From contig NC_134832.1 in NCBI RefSeq assembly GCF_004210375.1, positions 151,587,592 to 151,651,591 on the forward strand: a stretch of 64,000 nucleotides of DNA. Direction: 5' to 3'. Origin of the DNA: Tachypleus tridentatus (lineage: Eukaryota > Arthropoda > Merostomata > Xiphosura > Limulidae). The position numbers and the translations under genes were made by a program. The notes beneath the pieces were generated by a model that worked only from the letters and a program-made list of their open reading frames with translations, did not search any database and was not told where the DNA came from. Numbering within the stretch: the first letter of the stretch is position 1; every line of letters begins with the position of its first letter. This document shows positions 12,796 through 25,200 of the stretch, in pieces.

Positions 12796-12984
12796 TGTGT
12801 AAGTAACTGATATTGGTGCAATAGAACAAGTCGCTGCTTGTGGGTTTTTCATACCATAAAGAATAATCTACCAATCATATAACAATCACTAAGGCGAGTG
12901 TCCCCCAAACCAATAAAACTGAGTGTAATAGATTTGTGTCACCAATAAGCATAACAATAAATACAATTTTTAAATATAATTATG

Positions 12985-13216
12985 TAGCATATAGTCGCGG
13001 GTTCGAATCTCCGTCACACCAAATATGTTCGCCCTTTCAGCCGTAGGGGCATTGTAATGTTCCGTCAATTTCACTATTCATTGGTAAAACAGTAGCCCAA
13101 GAGTTGGCGGTGGGTGGTGATAACTAGCTGCCTTCCCTCTAGTATTACACTGCTATATTAAGGTCGGCTAGAGCAAATAGCCCTCGTGTAGCTATGCGCA
13201 ATATTAAAAAAAAACG
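12985..13216 (+). mobile_element. tRNA-derived SINE (family A), 5' truncated
   Basis: Starts near the B-box (CGCGGGTTCGAATCTCCGTC), continues through the GGCGGTGGGTGGTGATAACT core to TAGCCCTCGTGTAGC, and ends in an A-rich tail. Moderately diverged. Confidence 0.85.
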
Positions 13217-13589
13217 AACAAAGAATGTGGCATATAAACACAGTCACGTCGCTAATAACTATAAGTAATTTTCTAGAGTTAAAACAGTTTATTGCGATGG
13301 TCCCCGGAAAACAAATTTTCAGAGTCCTCTATGAATATCGATTAAAGTAAAGACTTCACCTGAAAGGGAAGCTAAAAGTAACGACAACCACTCGACGTGA
13401 CATTATCAGATATTATATACGATGTGTGAACGTCTAGAATTGTGTTTCTTTTTATTTCACTATCATTTAAAGTTTCGCAATATTTTCTTGAAGACTTGAT
13501 CCTGTCACAACTGTATACAGGTTAGAAACTTTATCTGTTTTCATCACTTCTGTCTCTCTTGTAAAATAATTCAAGTGGAAATTAATGCA

Positions 13590-13700
13590 GAAGACAGACC
13601 AGTAGCTAAGCGATAAGACTCGTGGCTTATCATGCTAAAAATCGGATTTAGGTACCCGTGCTGAGCACAGTACTGATCGTGTAACCTTATCAATAAACGA
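13590..13700 (+). mobile_element. SINE family B fragment upstream of gene 2
   Basis: CAGTAGCTAAGCGATAAGAC, GCTAAAAATCGG and GTACCCGTGCTGAGCACAG follow the order of the 120-bp SINE. The orthologous insertion upstream of gene 1 is shorter. Confidence 0.55.
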
Positions 13701-13844
13701 AAAAAACAAGTCATCCAGAAAGATTACATTTATCCCGCCTGATCATCTGTTTAAGATGTGGTTGCGTTTCTCTCTAAACATAACCAGTTTCAATATTCAT
13801 ACTATAAGTGCAGTATTGTCTTTGAGTGCTCGAAAAATTAAGTC

Positions 13845-14060
13845 TTTCCGGAACCCAAAATAAACCGACCACGAGGGCGTTCTGTGATAGTCTCTAGTAA
13901 AGCAAGTTCACTGAAATATGAAAGACAAAAAGGATTCCTAATAATAAATGTAAAAGCTGTAAATAGCCCTAGTAAACTAGTACACAATTCCCTGTTTGTT
14001 TTGTTGTTAATAGACGAATCCCCGAACTTCTTCCGGTTTGGATGACAAAGCGTATAAAAG
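13845..14060 (+). promoter_or_regulatory. Gene 2 promoter: distal block, ETS-like block, TATA box
   Basis: TTTCCGGAACCC-AAAATAAAC is at 13845-13865, ACTTCTTCCGGTTTGG at 14026-14041 and TATAAAAG at 14053-14060. The distal-block-to-TATA distance is 207 bp, the same as for gene 1. Confidence 0.75.
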
Positions 14061-14143
14061 GAGAAAACCGTTTCGTTTTCATCACACAACAAGAAGTTAC
14101 TTGACGTAAAAAGCTTGGAATATCCTTTAACGTCTCTGATAAT

Positions 14144-14843
14144 ATGAAACTCGCTGTAAGTATATTTTCAACTAATACTCTCAGTGGCTATTTCACTTAT
14201 TAGCAAGTTATTGTTACTTTTCGTTAAATGTTACCAAACTCAAAGCATCTTTAAAATATCAGAATTAGTTGTTTTAACTGTTCTGTAACTCTGAAAGATT
14301 ATTACTGTATAAATACACATGGTAATTTTTTTGAGAATTATTGAAATTATGGAATAATTTTTCCAAGTGTTTGTCTTGACTCAGTGGTTATCTGTCAGGT
14401 CTGCGTATCGTAAGGACAGAAATTCGATCTCGCGATATAATCCTTAACGTATTACTATACATAAAATGGCTGCCAATATCACTAGTTAATTAAGATATAC
14501 AGTGTTTGCAACACATTTCTTCATTGAGTATGAACATAAATGAACAGTTTCTACAATGTTTAAAACCTAATGTTAACCTCTGATTTTTCAGCTTGGCCTT
14601 TGTGTTTTCGTGGCTCTCGTTGCCTCAGGCTTTGCTGGTTACCTTTATGGTGGAGGTGGAGGATATCTCGGAGGAGGCTATGGCGGGGGCTATGGAGGAC
14701 ATTTGGGTGGCTATGGCGGAGGCTACGGAGGTGGTTATGGAGGAGGCTATGGCGGACGTTTGGGTGGCTACAGACATGGTTACCACGGTGTCTACTGTCC
14801 CTGGGCTTATCCCGTTTATCCTCATTATGGCTATGGTCATTAG
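14144..14843 (+). CDS. Gene 2: secreted Gly/Tyr-rich cuticle-like protein (87 aa)
   Basis: Close tandem paralog of gene 1. Exon 1 is 14144-14155 (MKLA) with donor GTAAGT; exon 2 is 14592-14843 after a TTTTTCAG acceptor; the intron is 436 bp, phase 0. The signal peptide MKLALGLCVFVALVASGFA is followed by GYLYGGGGGYLGG and a shortened GGGYGGGYGG tract with one GGHLGGYGG interruption. The cap RLGGYRHGYHGVYCPWAYPV and tail HYGYGH are the same as in gene 1. It is 20 residues shorter than gene 1, entirely by in-frame loss of repeat units, which fits replication slippage or unequal exchange. Donor GT at 14847 follows the stop at once; the matching acceptor CTTTGCAG ends at 15148, and AATAAA lies at 15550. 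Likely a secreted exoskeleton component; an antimicrobial role cannot be excluded. Confidence 0.85.
14366..14440 (+). mobile_element. tRNA-like SINE fragment in gene 2 intron 1
   Basis: Same fragment as at 9838-9910 (CTCAGTGGTTATCTGTCAGG, then a TTCGATCTCGCGATA B-box remnant), shared by descent with gene 1. Confidence 0.45.
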
Positions 14844-15148
14844 ATCGTAAGTAACTTAAAAGCAGTTCAAAAAATAGTAAAATTCATTATAATTTAATTA
14901 ATGTTACACAGTATTGAAAGATATAATGATTCTGTTTTTTTACTTTTCATCACTGAGACATTACTCACTGCTTGTTGTTTATTTGGACTCAAGATATCAT
15001 TTTACTACTGTACTCTAATGTTCCTGTGACAGTTTATCAAGCTAATATTATTTACAAGTAACAAAGTTAGTTTTAAACCAGTAAAATTCTTTATCGGACA
15101 CAGTTTGTTTCTCATCTTATACACGTGTCGTTTTCATTCTCTTTGCAG

Positions 15149-15555
15149 CTTATTCGATTGATTAAAAAATCTGAACGTCTATAAAGACGTAAACATAACT
15201 ATTACACGAGTAAGTCTTGTTCTCTGTCTTTTATCTAGAATTGTTCATTCAAAACAATATATTATTTCAATATTCTAATTATAAAATGTAAAATGCTTGT
15301 TTTAATACGTTATTATATTGTTTCAAAAATTAAGTTTCAGTGTGTTGATTTTTATCAGTTGCAATATTTTCATTCACTAGTAGACCGTTTAGCTCTCAAG
15401 AAAACTGTCCAATGAGAATCGCCAGATCTTTTTACGTCACCTCACTGCGACCAATCAAGACCTGATTCATCTAAACTGACGTTTTTGTGTGTGTGTTTTT
15501 CCCATTTAAATCCTTAGTAAGTGTTCAACTGTAAATTCAGATAGTCTTCAATAAA
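15149..15555 (+). other. Gene 2 non-coding last exon (3'UTR, inferred)
   Basis: Starts after CTTTGCAG and is nearly identical to the inferred gene 1 3'UTR exon. AATAAA is at 15550-15555. Confidence 0.55.
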
Positions 15556-16337
15556 AACATTTTATATCCAAATATTTGTTTGCCTTATCTTAAAATTAAA
15601 ACAGTAAATGCTGATAGACAATTATTCTTACTATGTTTGAAGGTCTAACACATCTCATATACTTTGTTGTGGTTATTCGCCAATACGACTATATCAGTTT
15701 ATTTAATATTTAGTTGCTAACCAATTAATAACAAGTTAATAATTAAATATATGTGATTGTACAGGCCATTAGCCACGATAAAGATTTATATCCGCTCCAA
15801 AGTCTTACTTAGCTAAGTTTTAATACGGTTTTAATCTTTTTGAGTGAAGCCATATTTAATACCAAAACACGTATTTACAAAAGCTGTACAAACTTTTACC
15901 TCATTTTCACTTTTCGTTTTTCTAAATTAAAACTTCATCTATTTGACACGAAAATTTACTTCAGATGTTACATGTATATATGTGTATAAGAGGATACACT
16001 TTATATTTACTGAAAAATAACTGAATAACTTCAGTTACATGTATCGTGTTTTTAATGGCTTATAAAGGAGTTGATATAAACATAACAATAACAACAACAC
16101 AATTAGTATAACAGAGGTGTACTGTAAATATGTGTTATGTTTTAAAATGCAAACATAACAACAAGACAGGTACTAGGTTAGGGCTTTACTGTAGGTATGT
16201 GTTATATTCTGACATACAAACACAAGAGCAACACGAGCAGCAGGTTATGGGTCTACTGTAAATATGTGTTATTTTTTTTTATATACAAACACAGCAATAA
16301 CACAGGCAGTTTGTTAGGGCTCTTTTGTAAATACGTC

Positions 16338-16447
16338 ATGGCACAGTGATAGTTGGTGGTCTAAAACTACTAGACACCGAGGTTTGCAACCTGAGGTGGG
16401 CAGATCACAGACAGCCCTTTGTGTAGTTATGTGCTTAATAACAAACA
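16338..16447 (+). mobile_element. SINE family B copy
   Basis: A diverged head is followed by GAGGTGGGCAGATCACAGAC, AGCCCTTTGTGTAGTTATGT and GCTTAATAACAAACAAT, in the order of the family. Confidence 0.65.
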
Positions 16448-16977
16448 ATAAGAACTATAATCATATATATATATATAATGCAATTTTCGTTTTCGTTGTT
16501 GCAAAAACCCATACACACCATTTGTTGTGTTGTTAGATGTTCTAACCCAAAACTCACTAGAGATGAAATCAACACACCAAGCGGGAATTTTTGTTAAAAT
16601 ATTTCCTCTAAAAGACTTCGTTATGAGGCTTTAGTAGCCAATGTACAGTTATTTCTTCCAGAACCTTCTCCACGTTCCATCTAGTGTAGATAAACAACAG
16701 TTTTAAAGTAGCCATTTCAGAATTTTGCTTATACAGAAATATATAAACGCAGCGACCAGCAACTTGACCAGAACGTCATCATATGGATTATCATACATAC
16801 TCGTTTCATTTTCCACCTGTTTAAGGCATACGGCGATTGAATTAATATCATACCAAAGCAACATGTGTACACGTGATTGTTTATTAACAATACTTCTATA
16901 CAAATATATGACAAGACTCAGGTTTTAAAATTGGTTTCTTGTCTTAATTATCTTAATTAACTTATGAAACTAAACAC

Positions 16978-18136
16978 GAAGTTATTATATACGATTTAGA
17001 AATCTAAGTTATTATATACTATGTAGAGATTTAAGTTATTATATACTATGTAGATATTTAAGTTATTATATACTATTTAGACATTTAAGTTATTATATAC
17101 TATGTAGAGATTTAAGTTATATACTATTTAGATATTTAAGTTATTATATACTATGTAGAGATTTAAGTTATTATATACGATTTAGAGATATAAGTTATTA
17201 TATACTATTTAGAGATTTGTTATTATATACTATGTAGAGATTTAAGTTATTATATACTATTTAGAGATTTAAGTTATTATATACTATGTAGAGATTTAAG
17301 TTATTATATGCTATGTAGAGATTTAAGTTATTATATACTATGTAGAGATTTAAGTTATTATATACTATGTAGAGATTTAAGTTATTATATACTATGTAGA
17401 GATTTAAAATATTATATACCATTTAGAGATTTAAGTTATTATATACTATGTAGATATTTAAGTTATTATATACTATTTAGAGATTTAAGTTATTATATAC
17501 TATTTAGAGATTTAAGTTATTATATACTATGTAGAGATTTAAGTTATTATATACTATATAGAGATTTAAGTTATTATATACTATTTAAAGATTTAAGTTA
17601 TTATATACTATTTAGAGATTTAAGTTATTATATACTATGTAGAGATTTAAGTTATTATATACTATTTAAAGATTTAAGTTATTATATACTATTTAGAGAT
17701 TTAAGTTATTATATACTTTGTAGAGATTTAAGTTATTATATACTATTTAGAGATTTGTTATTATATACTATGTAGAGATTTAAGTTATTATATACTATTT
17801 AGAGATTTAAGTTATTATATGCTATGTAGAGATTTAAGTTATTATATACTATTTAGAGATTTAAGTTATTATATACTATGTAGAGATTTAAGTTATTATA
17901 TACTATGTAGAGATTTAAGTTATTATATACTATGTAGAGATTTAAAATATTATATACCATTTAGAGATTTAAGTTATTATATACTATGTAGATATTTAGA
18001 TTATTATATACTATGTAGAGATTTAAGTTATTATATACTATTTAGAGATTCAAGTTATTATATACTATGTAGAGATTTAAGTTATTATATTCTATGTAGA
18101 GATTTAAGTTATTATATTGTATTAGAGATTTAAGTA
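16978..18136. repeat. 27-bp AT-rich tandem array (about 42 units)
   Basis: The unit is GAGATTTAAGTTATTATATA plus CTATGTA, with CTATTTA as the common variant. The GTAGAG and TTTAGAG unit types alternate in recurring blocks (17280-17460 resembles 17800-17990, including the shared AAATATTATATACC variant), which shows block duplication. As 27 is 9 codons, a frame stays open through the array; this is an artefact of periodicity. Confidence 0.95.
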
Positions 18137-18139
18137 AGT

Positions 18140-19380
18140 ATTCTTCTTCAGAATGATAATTGTAAAAACGTATGTTGAACTAATTGAACTTCAAAGACAA
18201 AATTATACAATATTACACTTAAGGGGTATTAAATCATAAAAACAAGTTTCACTATACTAGCTGTTTCATTCAATACTCATGAAAATAAAATATTTGATTT
18301 GATAAACGCTTTCCAGCATAACGTTAAATGTGTTAATAACACTATCCGCCTATAGAAAGACGTGTAACAAAGTTAAATATATAAATGTAAACTATAATCA
18401 TAAGTTGTTTTAACAGATGTGCACAGGGTTTCTATAGGTGAACAGTTACTATACTCTTGTGAGGACCATCAACCTGCACAAACTTTGTACACCTGTAGAA
18501 ACATTGCCCATCTTTGTTATACGTACTGAACAAAATATATATGTAAAACGTGTAAAGCTGATAGAATTAAAAAAGTAGATTTAATAGTTTCACTCATAAA
18601 GCAAAGCTGTAATTGTAAGAAAATCTTTTCAGTACTCATAATTCTAAACACAACATTATGCAAGTTACATAAAACATATATATAAGATTTAAATTGTACT
18701 ATAATATTGATGGGATGTTAAAACATGTCAATCTACATCGCTCTCTGGTTATTTGCTTGCAAATAATTTGCGCATTCATCATCCGATCCCTCCTCTACTA
18801 GCGTCCCATCTGTTATAACTTCTTGGAACTATGATCTTTAGAAACGTGCCCTCTGGTTCAACTTTGTGGAACGATAATTCTTGGTAATACGCTTTCTGTT
18901 GAGTAGCATTTTAACTATGATTTCGCAAGATATCTCTTAGAAACGAACTCTCCGGCAACATAACTTCCACTTGCAAAGTAACTCCCTAATTGCTAACAAA
19001 ATAGTCTTCTTGTCTGAAACGAAAATCTTCCAACTTCCCAACTTCTAATCACCATGAAGCTTTAAAGAATTCCTAAATACGTCCATAATGAAATTTATAA
19101 TCCTTGTTTCATATATTTTCCAACTTGTGCGAACGTAGGAATCATTTCAATTCTCCCTTGCTACTTAGTCCGAGCGAATAACGCACACATCCTACCATCC
19201 CAGTGAAACAAACAAAGTAATGCCACTTTAAGAGAGGCTAGTTATATTCACTTTAATAACATTTCCTATCATCAATTAACCTTCTGAGCTGATGAGAGCT
19301 CAATAAAAGTTGAGTATGGTTTTCGTTATCCAATACGAGCAAATGTGTTTCATATTTCTAACCGATTTTAAACTCTTAAG
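18140..19380. other. Intergenic, no gene seen
   Basis: Mostly unique AT-rich DNA. From about 18780 to 19060 there are vaguely repeated phrases (CTCTGGTTCAACTT, TTAGAAACG) that may be a very old, degraded repeat. No coding signal is seen. Confidence 0.4.
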
Positions 19381-19382
19381 CA

Positions 19383-19512
19383 TAGTTTGTTTGTTTAAAG
19401 TTACGTCAAAGCTACAAAAAGAGCTATCTGTGCTTTGCCCACCACTGGTACCCAAAACTCGGTTTCTAACGTAAGCCCACAGAATTACTGCTGTGCCCCT
19501 GGAGCTGTTAAC
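19383..19512 (-). mobile_element. SINE family B copy
   Basis: On the - strand it reads from a GTGGGCTTACGTTAGAAACC region through a GGTACCAGTGGTGGGCAAAG region to GCTCTTTTTGTAGCTTTGAC and a T-rich end on +. That is the family order in reverse. Confidence 0.65.
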
Positions 19513-19557
19513 TATAGCAATGTATAAAAGCATGAGTTTAAGAAATAGAATTATATA

Positions 19558-20429
19558 CTGAGTGGCATTAAAAACGCAACAAGTAATAGAATGAGTTGTT
19601 TCATACAGGGTGAAAAATAACGGTACAAACACGCCTGGGTTTTAATTATGAGTATTTTCTGAAAACAGTTCAGTTGTTCAGATCATTTCAATCAGTGTGA
19701 CCACGTGTCAGTATTTAAAACTGTCAAAACGTACCCGTCTCTTGCTGTTGTACAAAATGTGAGAATATGGAAAAACTTTTGTACGTACTACACACTGTTC
19801 CTTCAGACTATAAAATATCGGGTTTTAATTTCACCACAAAGAAAGATGTTACTGCTGACGCAAGAGAGCAGAGATCAGGCGGTCAGGGTGATAATCACAG
19901 GGGTGACACCAGCCGGGGTGGCGACACACTTTGGGGTGCACCTTCATGCACGACAATGCACGTCCACACACGGCAAAGGTGTGTACAAATCGTTTGAATG
20001 AGAACAATGGAATGTTCTGGACTGGCCTCCATATTCGCTCACTATGAATCCCGTTGAGGATCTCTTGGACATTCTGGATCAGAGCGTCCGTCACCGGGAT
20101 CCTGTCCCCAGCTATCTCGCTGAACTACGTGCAGCACGTCTGGCTGAGTGGGACATTATCCCCCAGAGGCAGATTGACAATCTGGTGACATCTAGGCCAC
20201 GCAGGATGCAGACTTTTCTGGAGGCGAATGGAGGACATACCCGTTATTAGTGTTCTGGACGTTGGAAACCTGATTAAACTGTTTATCTGCAGTTTCTAAT
20301 CAAATTTGAATATTGTGTAGTGCAAATACATGATGATTTCGTGATATGTACATTCAAAACTTATGTTTAACATAGCGTATTAAAATTGTTTAACTGTATG
20401 TACGTTGTTGCGTTTTTAATAACTCTCAG
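19558..20429 (+). mobile_element. Tc1-like DNA transposon, decayed, 872 bp
   Basis: Terminal inverted repeats of about 25 bp (left CTGAGTGGCATTAAAAACGC; the right end reversed reads CTGAGAGTTATTAAAAACGC) are flanked by TA at both ends, the Tc1/mariner target duplication. The 3' half encodes a recognisable transposase C-terminus in frame with 20044: DWPPYSLTMNPVEDLLDIL, then PRRMQTFLEANGGHTRY, ending at 20250. Family members read WP..SPDLNPIEHLWD and EANGGHTRY, with the last catalytic acidic residue normally in the N-P-I-E motif. A stop lies just before EQWNVLDW (19999-20001), and the N-terminal paired-like and first catalytic parts are missing or unreadable. Full-length Tc1 elements are about 1.6 kb, so this is an internally deleted, inactive copy. 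Confidence 0.85.
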
Positions 20430-20804
20430 TATATATGTTCATAATTACCAATATAATAAAAATCCCTGATATAGTTGTGTCATATATCATTATCCTATTT
20501 TGGAATTCTTCGAACTATAAGTTCACTTATGAAATTGTTTGGTCTTTCTACCTATCCGTCAACTACTGCACGATTGGCAAACGTTAGTTATTATAACTCT
20601 AAAATACTACAGCGTAGATAGCTCAGTAGTAGATTTTTGTTTGAAATAAAACAAACATTACAACTTCTCCTGTTCAAGAGTATTAATGAACCAATTACTT
20701 TGGCTCCAAAACTATTTCTAGTATTCCAGTGATTTGTAACTGGAGAAAATTATACCAGTTTTCACCTAGAAGAAAACGAAATACTTTTTAATTCATTTTA
20801 GAAC

Positions 20805-21440
20805 TACTAAGATTTTCAGATTTTGCAGTAATACTGTTGAGACTTTCAGAATTTACAGTAATACTGTTGAGACTTTCAGAATTTACTGTTGTACCCTGAG
20901 ATTTTCAGATTTTACAGTAATACTGTTGAGACTTTCAGATTTTGCAGTAATACTGTTGAGACTTTCAGAATTTACTGTTGTACCCTGAGATTTTCAGATT
21001 TTACAGTAATACTGTTGAGACTTTCAGAATTTACTGTTGTACCCTGAGATGTTCAGATTTCACTGCGGTACTACGAATTACTTCAGACACAACTGCAGCA
21101 TTCTTTATACTTTCAGACTTCACTGTAGTGCTACTTACAAAATCAGTCTTCACCGTAGCACCGCTGAGGCTTTCAAACTTTATTGTAGTAACACTTACTG
21201 GGAGTTTCAGACTTCACTGTAATACAACTTACACTTTCAGACATCACTGTAGTACTATTTATACTTTCAGACTTCACTGTAGTACAACATGTACTTTAAT
21301 TCAGACTGCACATTAGTATCACAGATCTATTACATTCACTGTAATAGATGTTTTTCAAACGTCACTGTAGTACATGTTTACTGAGCTTCACTCGTAGTAC
21401 ATATTTTCTGGACATCACTTGTAGTACATTTTCTGAATGT
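20805..21440. repeat. About 30-bp tandem array, degenerate
   Basis: Units share TTTCAGA plus an ACTGTAGTAC or ACAGTAATACTG phrase. The left part (20810-21050) has a 60/90-bp higher-order pattern mixing GAGACTTTCAGAATTTACAG and CCTGAGATTTTCAGATTT. The right part is more diverged and fades after 21440. Open frames here follow the 30-bp (10-codon) period and do not look like genes. Confidence 0.85.
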
Positions 21441-22230
21441 CAATTCTAGTCTTCCTTCAGCCTAGTGCAATTTTTCATATCCTTGAAATGGTTACAATTT
21501 GTATATGTTTCACACTTCACCTTCTCGGTAGTACATTCATAAAAACTAGCTTTTCGTATATACTCATCGTCTTCTTGACAACACTTGGCTAGAGTAAAAT
21601 AAACTAAAACTACATATGTTATCTAAGTTTAAACTCATTCATAAAATTGTATTGCAGAAAGAATGACATAGTATGGAAAGTCACCCAATCTTTTGGTCAC
21701 CCACCTTCATATCCTACAATAAGGTCGTTACTAATATTATAAATAATATAAAGTGGTTTCCAAGTTAATTATAACATTTATTATTGTTATTAGAATCTTT
21801 TCGAGATCGCATGGTTTGCTATTACACTTGGATCGATTTATCAGGACCCATATGGACCTAATGTTATCACTTTAGAACACACACAGCTTGAAATCACCAG
21901 GACATCACCTGAAGTACATGTTTTCTGAGCTAATAAATACTGGAAGATGTCTTGTTGATTAGTCTATTTGCCAAATAGTGTCATACGCATCTGATTCACG
22001 GATATTTCCAGAATATTACGATAACAAACTCGACTTCTGTTTACAAAGTATTTAACTTAACAAAGAGTCCGCGATTGTCGTTACCACATAAAAGGTCTCT
22101 TTCATGCTCTTGTGTCTCACCAATATCAGCGTCACGGAATATCAAATTATTACTTTTGGTTTAATAGAGTGAAAAGGCACCATTATCTGGTAGATACATA
22201 GTCAGAAAAAGGTACTATCCGCATACTATT
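21440..22230. other. Intergenic, no gene seen
   Basis: Unique sequence between the 30-bp and 45-bp arrays. No coding or RNA signal is recognised. Confidence 0.4.
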
Positions 22231-25200
22231 CATCCTTCTGAAGAATTCAGTCCCTTCTTTAAGAATGTTCCACATAACATTATACTACATTCTACTTCCC
22301 TGTTCAAAAATGTTCCATACAACATTACACTGCCTTCAACTCTTTTGTTTAAAAATTAACCATAGAACATTATACTACCTTCTAGTCCCTTGTATAAATA
22401 TTTCCATAGAACATTACACAGCCTTCTAATACATTGTTTAAGAATGTTCCAGAGAACATTATACTACCTTCTAGTCCCTTGTTTAAGAATGTTCCAGAGA
22501 ACATTACACTGCCTTATAGTCTCTAGTTTAAGTATGTTCCGCATAACATTACACTGCATCTTAGTCCCTTCTATAAAAATGTTCCATAGAACATTATACT
22601 ACCTTCTAGTCCCTTGTTAAAGAATGTTCCATACAACATTACACTACCTTTTAGTCACTTGTTTAAGAATGTTCCATAGAACATTATACTACCTTCTAGT
22701 CCCTTGTTTAAATATTTCCATAGAACATAACACTGCCTCCTAGTACATTGTTTAAGAATTTCTGTTGAACATTATGCTGCATTCTATTCCACTGTTTAAG
22801 AACGTTCCACAGAATATTATACTATCTTCTACTCCCTTGTTTAAACATAATACTACCTTCTAGTCACTTGTTTAAATATTTCCATAGAACATAACACTGC
22901 CTCCTAGTACATTGTTTAAGAATTTCTATTGAACATTATGCTGCATTCTATTCCACTGTTTAAGAACGTTCCACAGAATATTATACTATCTTCTACTCCC
23001 TTGTTTAAACATAATACTACCTTCTAGTCACTTGTTTAAATATTTCCATAGAACATAACACTGCCTCCTAGTACATTGTTTAAGAATTTCTATTGAACAT
23101 TATGCTGCATTCTATTCCACTGTTTAAGAACGTTCCACAGAATATTATACTATCTTCTACTCCCTTGTTTAAACATAATACTACCTTCTAGTCACTTGTT
23201 TAAGAATGTTCCATAGAACATTACACTGCCTCCTAGTCCATTGTTTAAGAATGTTCCATAGAACATTACACTGCCTTCTAGTCCCTAGTTTAAGAATGTT
23301 CCACAGAACATTATACTAACTTCTAGTCCCTTGTTAAAGAATGTTCCATAGAACATTACACTACCTTTTAGTCACTTGTTTAAGAATGTTCCATAGAACA
23401 TTGTACTACCTTCTAGTCCCTTGTTTAAATATTTCCATAGAACATAACACTGCCTCCTAGTACATTGTTTAAGAATTTCTATTGAACATTATGCTGCATT
23501 CTATTCCACTGTTTAAGAACGTTCCACAGAATATTATACTATCTTCCACTCCCTTGTTTAAGAATGTTCCATAGAACATTATTCTACCTTCTAGTTCCTT
23601 GTTTAAGAATGTTCCAGAGAACATTGTACCACCTTCTAGTCACTTATATAAGAATGTTCCAAAAACATTACACTGCCTTCTAGTCTCTTGTTTAGGTATG
23701 TTTCATAGAACATTACACAACCATCTAGTCCCTTGAATAAGAATGTTGTATAGAACATTGTACCACCTTCTAGTCCCTTGTTTAAGAACATTACACTGCC
23801 TCCTACTCCATTGTTTAATAATGTTCCATAGAACATGATACTCCTTTCTAATCACTTGTTTAAGAATGTTCCATAGAACATTATACTATCTTCTAGTCCC
23901 TTGTTAAAGAATGTTCCAGAGAACATTATACTACCTTCTAGTTACTTGTTTAAGAATGTTGTATAGAACATTGTACCACCTTCTAGTCCCTTGTTTAAGA
24001 ACATTCCACAGAACATTACACTGCTATCTAGTCCCTAGTTTAAGAAATTCCAGAGAACATTATACTGCATTCTAGACCATTGTTTAAGAATGTTCCATAG
24101 AACATTATACTACCTTCTAGTCACTTGTTTAAGAATGTTCCAGAGAACATTATAGTGTCTTATAGTGTCTAGTTCAAGTATATTCCAGATAACATTACAC
24201 TGCATCCTAGTCCCTTCTTTAAAAATGTTCCATAGAACATTATACTACCTTCTAGTCCCTTGTTAAAGAATGTTCCAGAGAACATTACACTGCCTTCTAG
24301 TCCCTTGTATAAGAATGTTGCACAGAACATTGTACCACCTTCTAGTCTCTTGTTTAAGAATTTCCATAGAACATTACACTGCCTCCTACTCCGTTGTTTA
24401 ATAATGTTCCATAGAACATGATACTCCTTTCTAATCACTTGTTTAAGAATGTTCCATAGAACATTATACTATCTTCTAGTCCCTTGTTAAAGAATATTCC
24501 AGAGAACATTACACTGCCTTCTAGTCTGATATTTAAATATGTTTCATAAAACATTATAATGTCTTCTAGTCCCTTGTATAAGAATGTTCCAGAGAACATT
24601 ACACTGCCTTCTAGTCTGATATTTAAATATGTTTCATAAAACATTATAATGTCTTCTAGTCCCTTGTATAGAAATGTTGCATAGAACCTTATACTACCTT
24701 CTAGTCCCTTGTTTAAGAATGTTCCATAAAACATTATACCACTTTCTAATCCCTTGTTTAAGAATGTTCTATAGAACATTATACTACCTTCTAGTCACTT
24801 GTTTGGGAATGTTCCACAGAACATTACACTGCCTTCTAGTCTCTTGTTTAAGAATTTCCATAGAACATTATACTACCTTCTGGTCACTTGTTTAAGAATG
24901 TTCCATAGAACATTATACTGCATTCTAGTCCATTGTTTAAGAATGTTCCATAGGACATTATACCACCTTTTAGTCTCTTGTTTAAGTATGTTCCACATAA
25001 CATTACACCGCATCCTATTCCCTTGTTTAAAAATATTCCATAGAATATTATACTACCTTCTTGTCCCTTGTTTAAGAATGTTCGAGAGAACATGACACTG
25101 CCTTCTAGTACCTTGTTTAAAAATTTTCCATAGAACATTATACTATCTTCAAGTCACGTTTAAGTATGTTCCATAAAACATTACACTGCCTCCTAGTCCC

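Larger units (their letters stand above)
13395..16340. repeat. Paralogous segment, copy 2 (contains gene 2)
   Basis: Partner of 8850-11900, in direct orientation. The largest differences are in-frame loss of glycine-rich repeats in the coding exon, a deletion near 15970 and a gain of A/C-rich sequence after 16080. Confidence 0.9.

Noticed and set aside
12298-12806. Repeated CIKFTVTYILYHV protein
   Set aside because: Product of the 39-bp array; three frames are open at once.
17308-18133. Repeated YYILCRDLS protein
   Set aside because: Product of the 27-bp AT-rich array; same reasoning.
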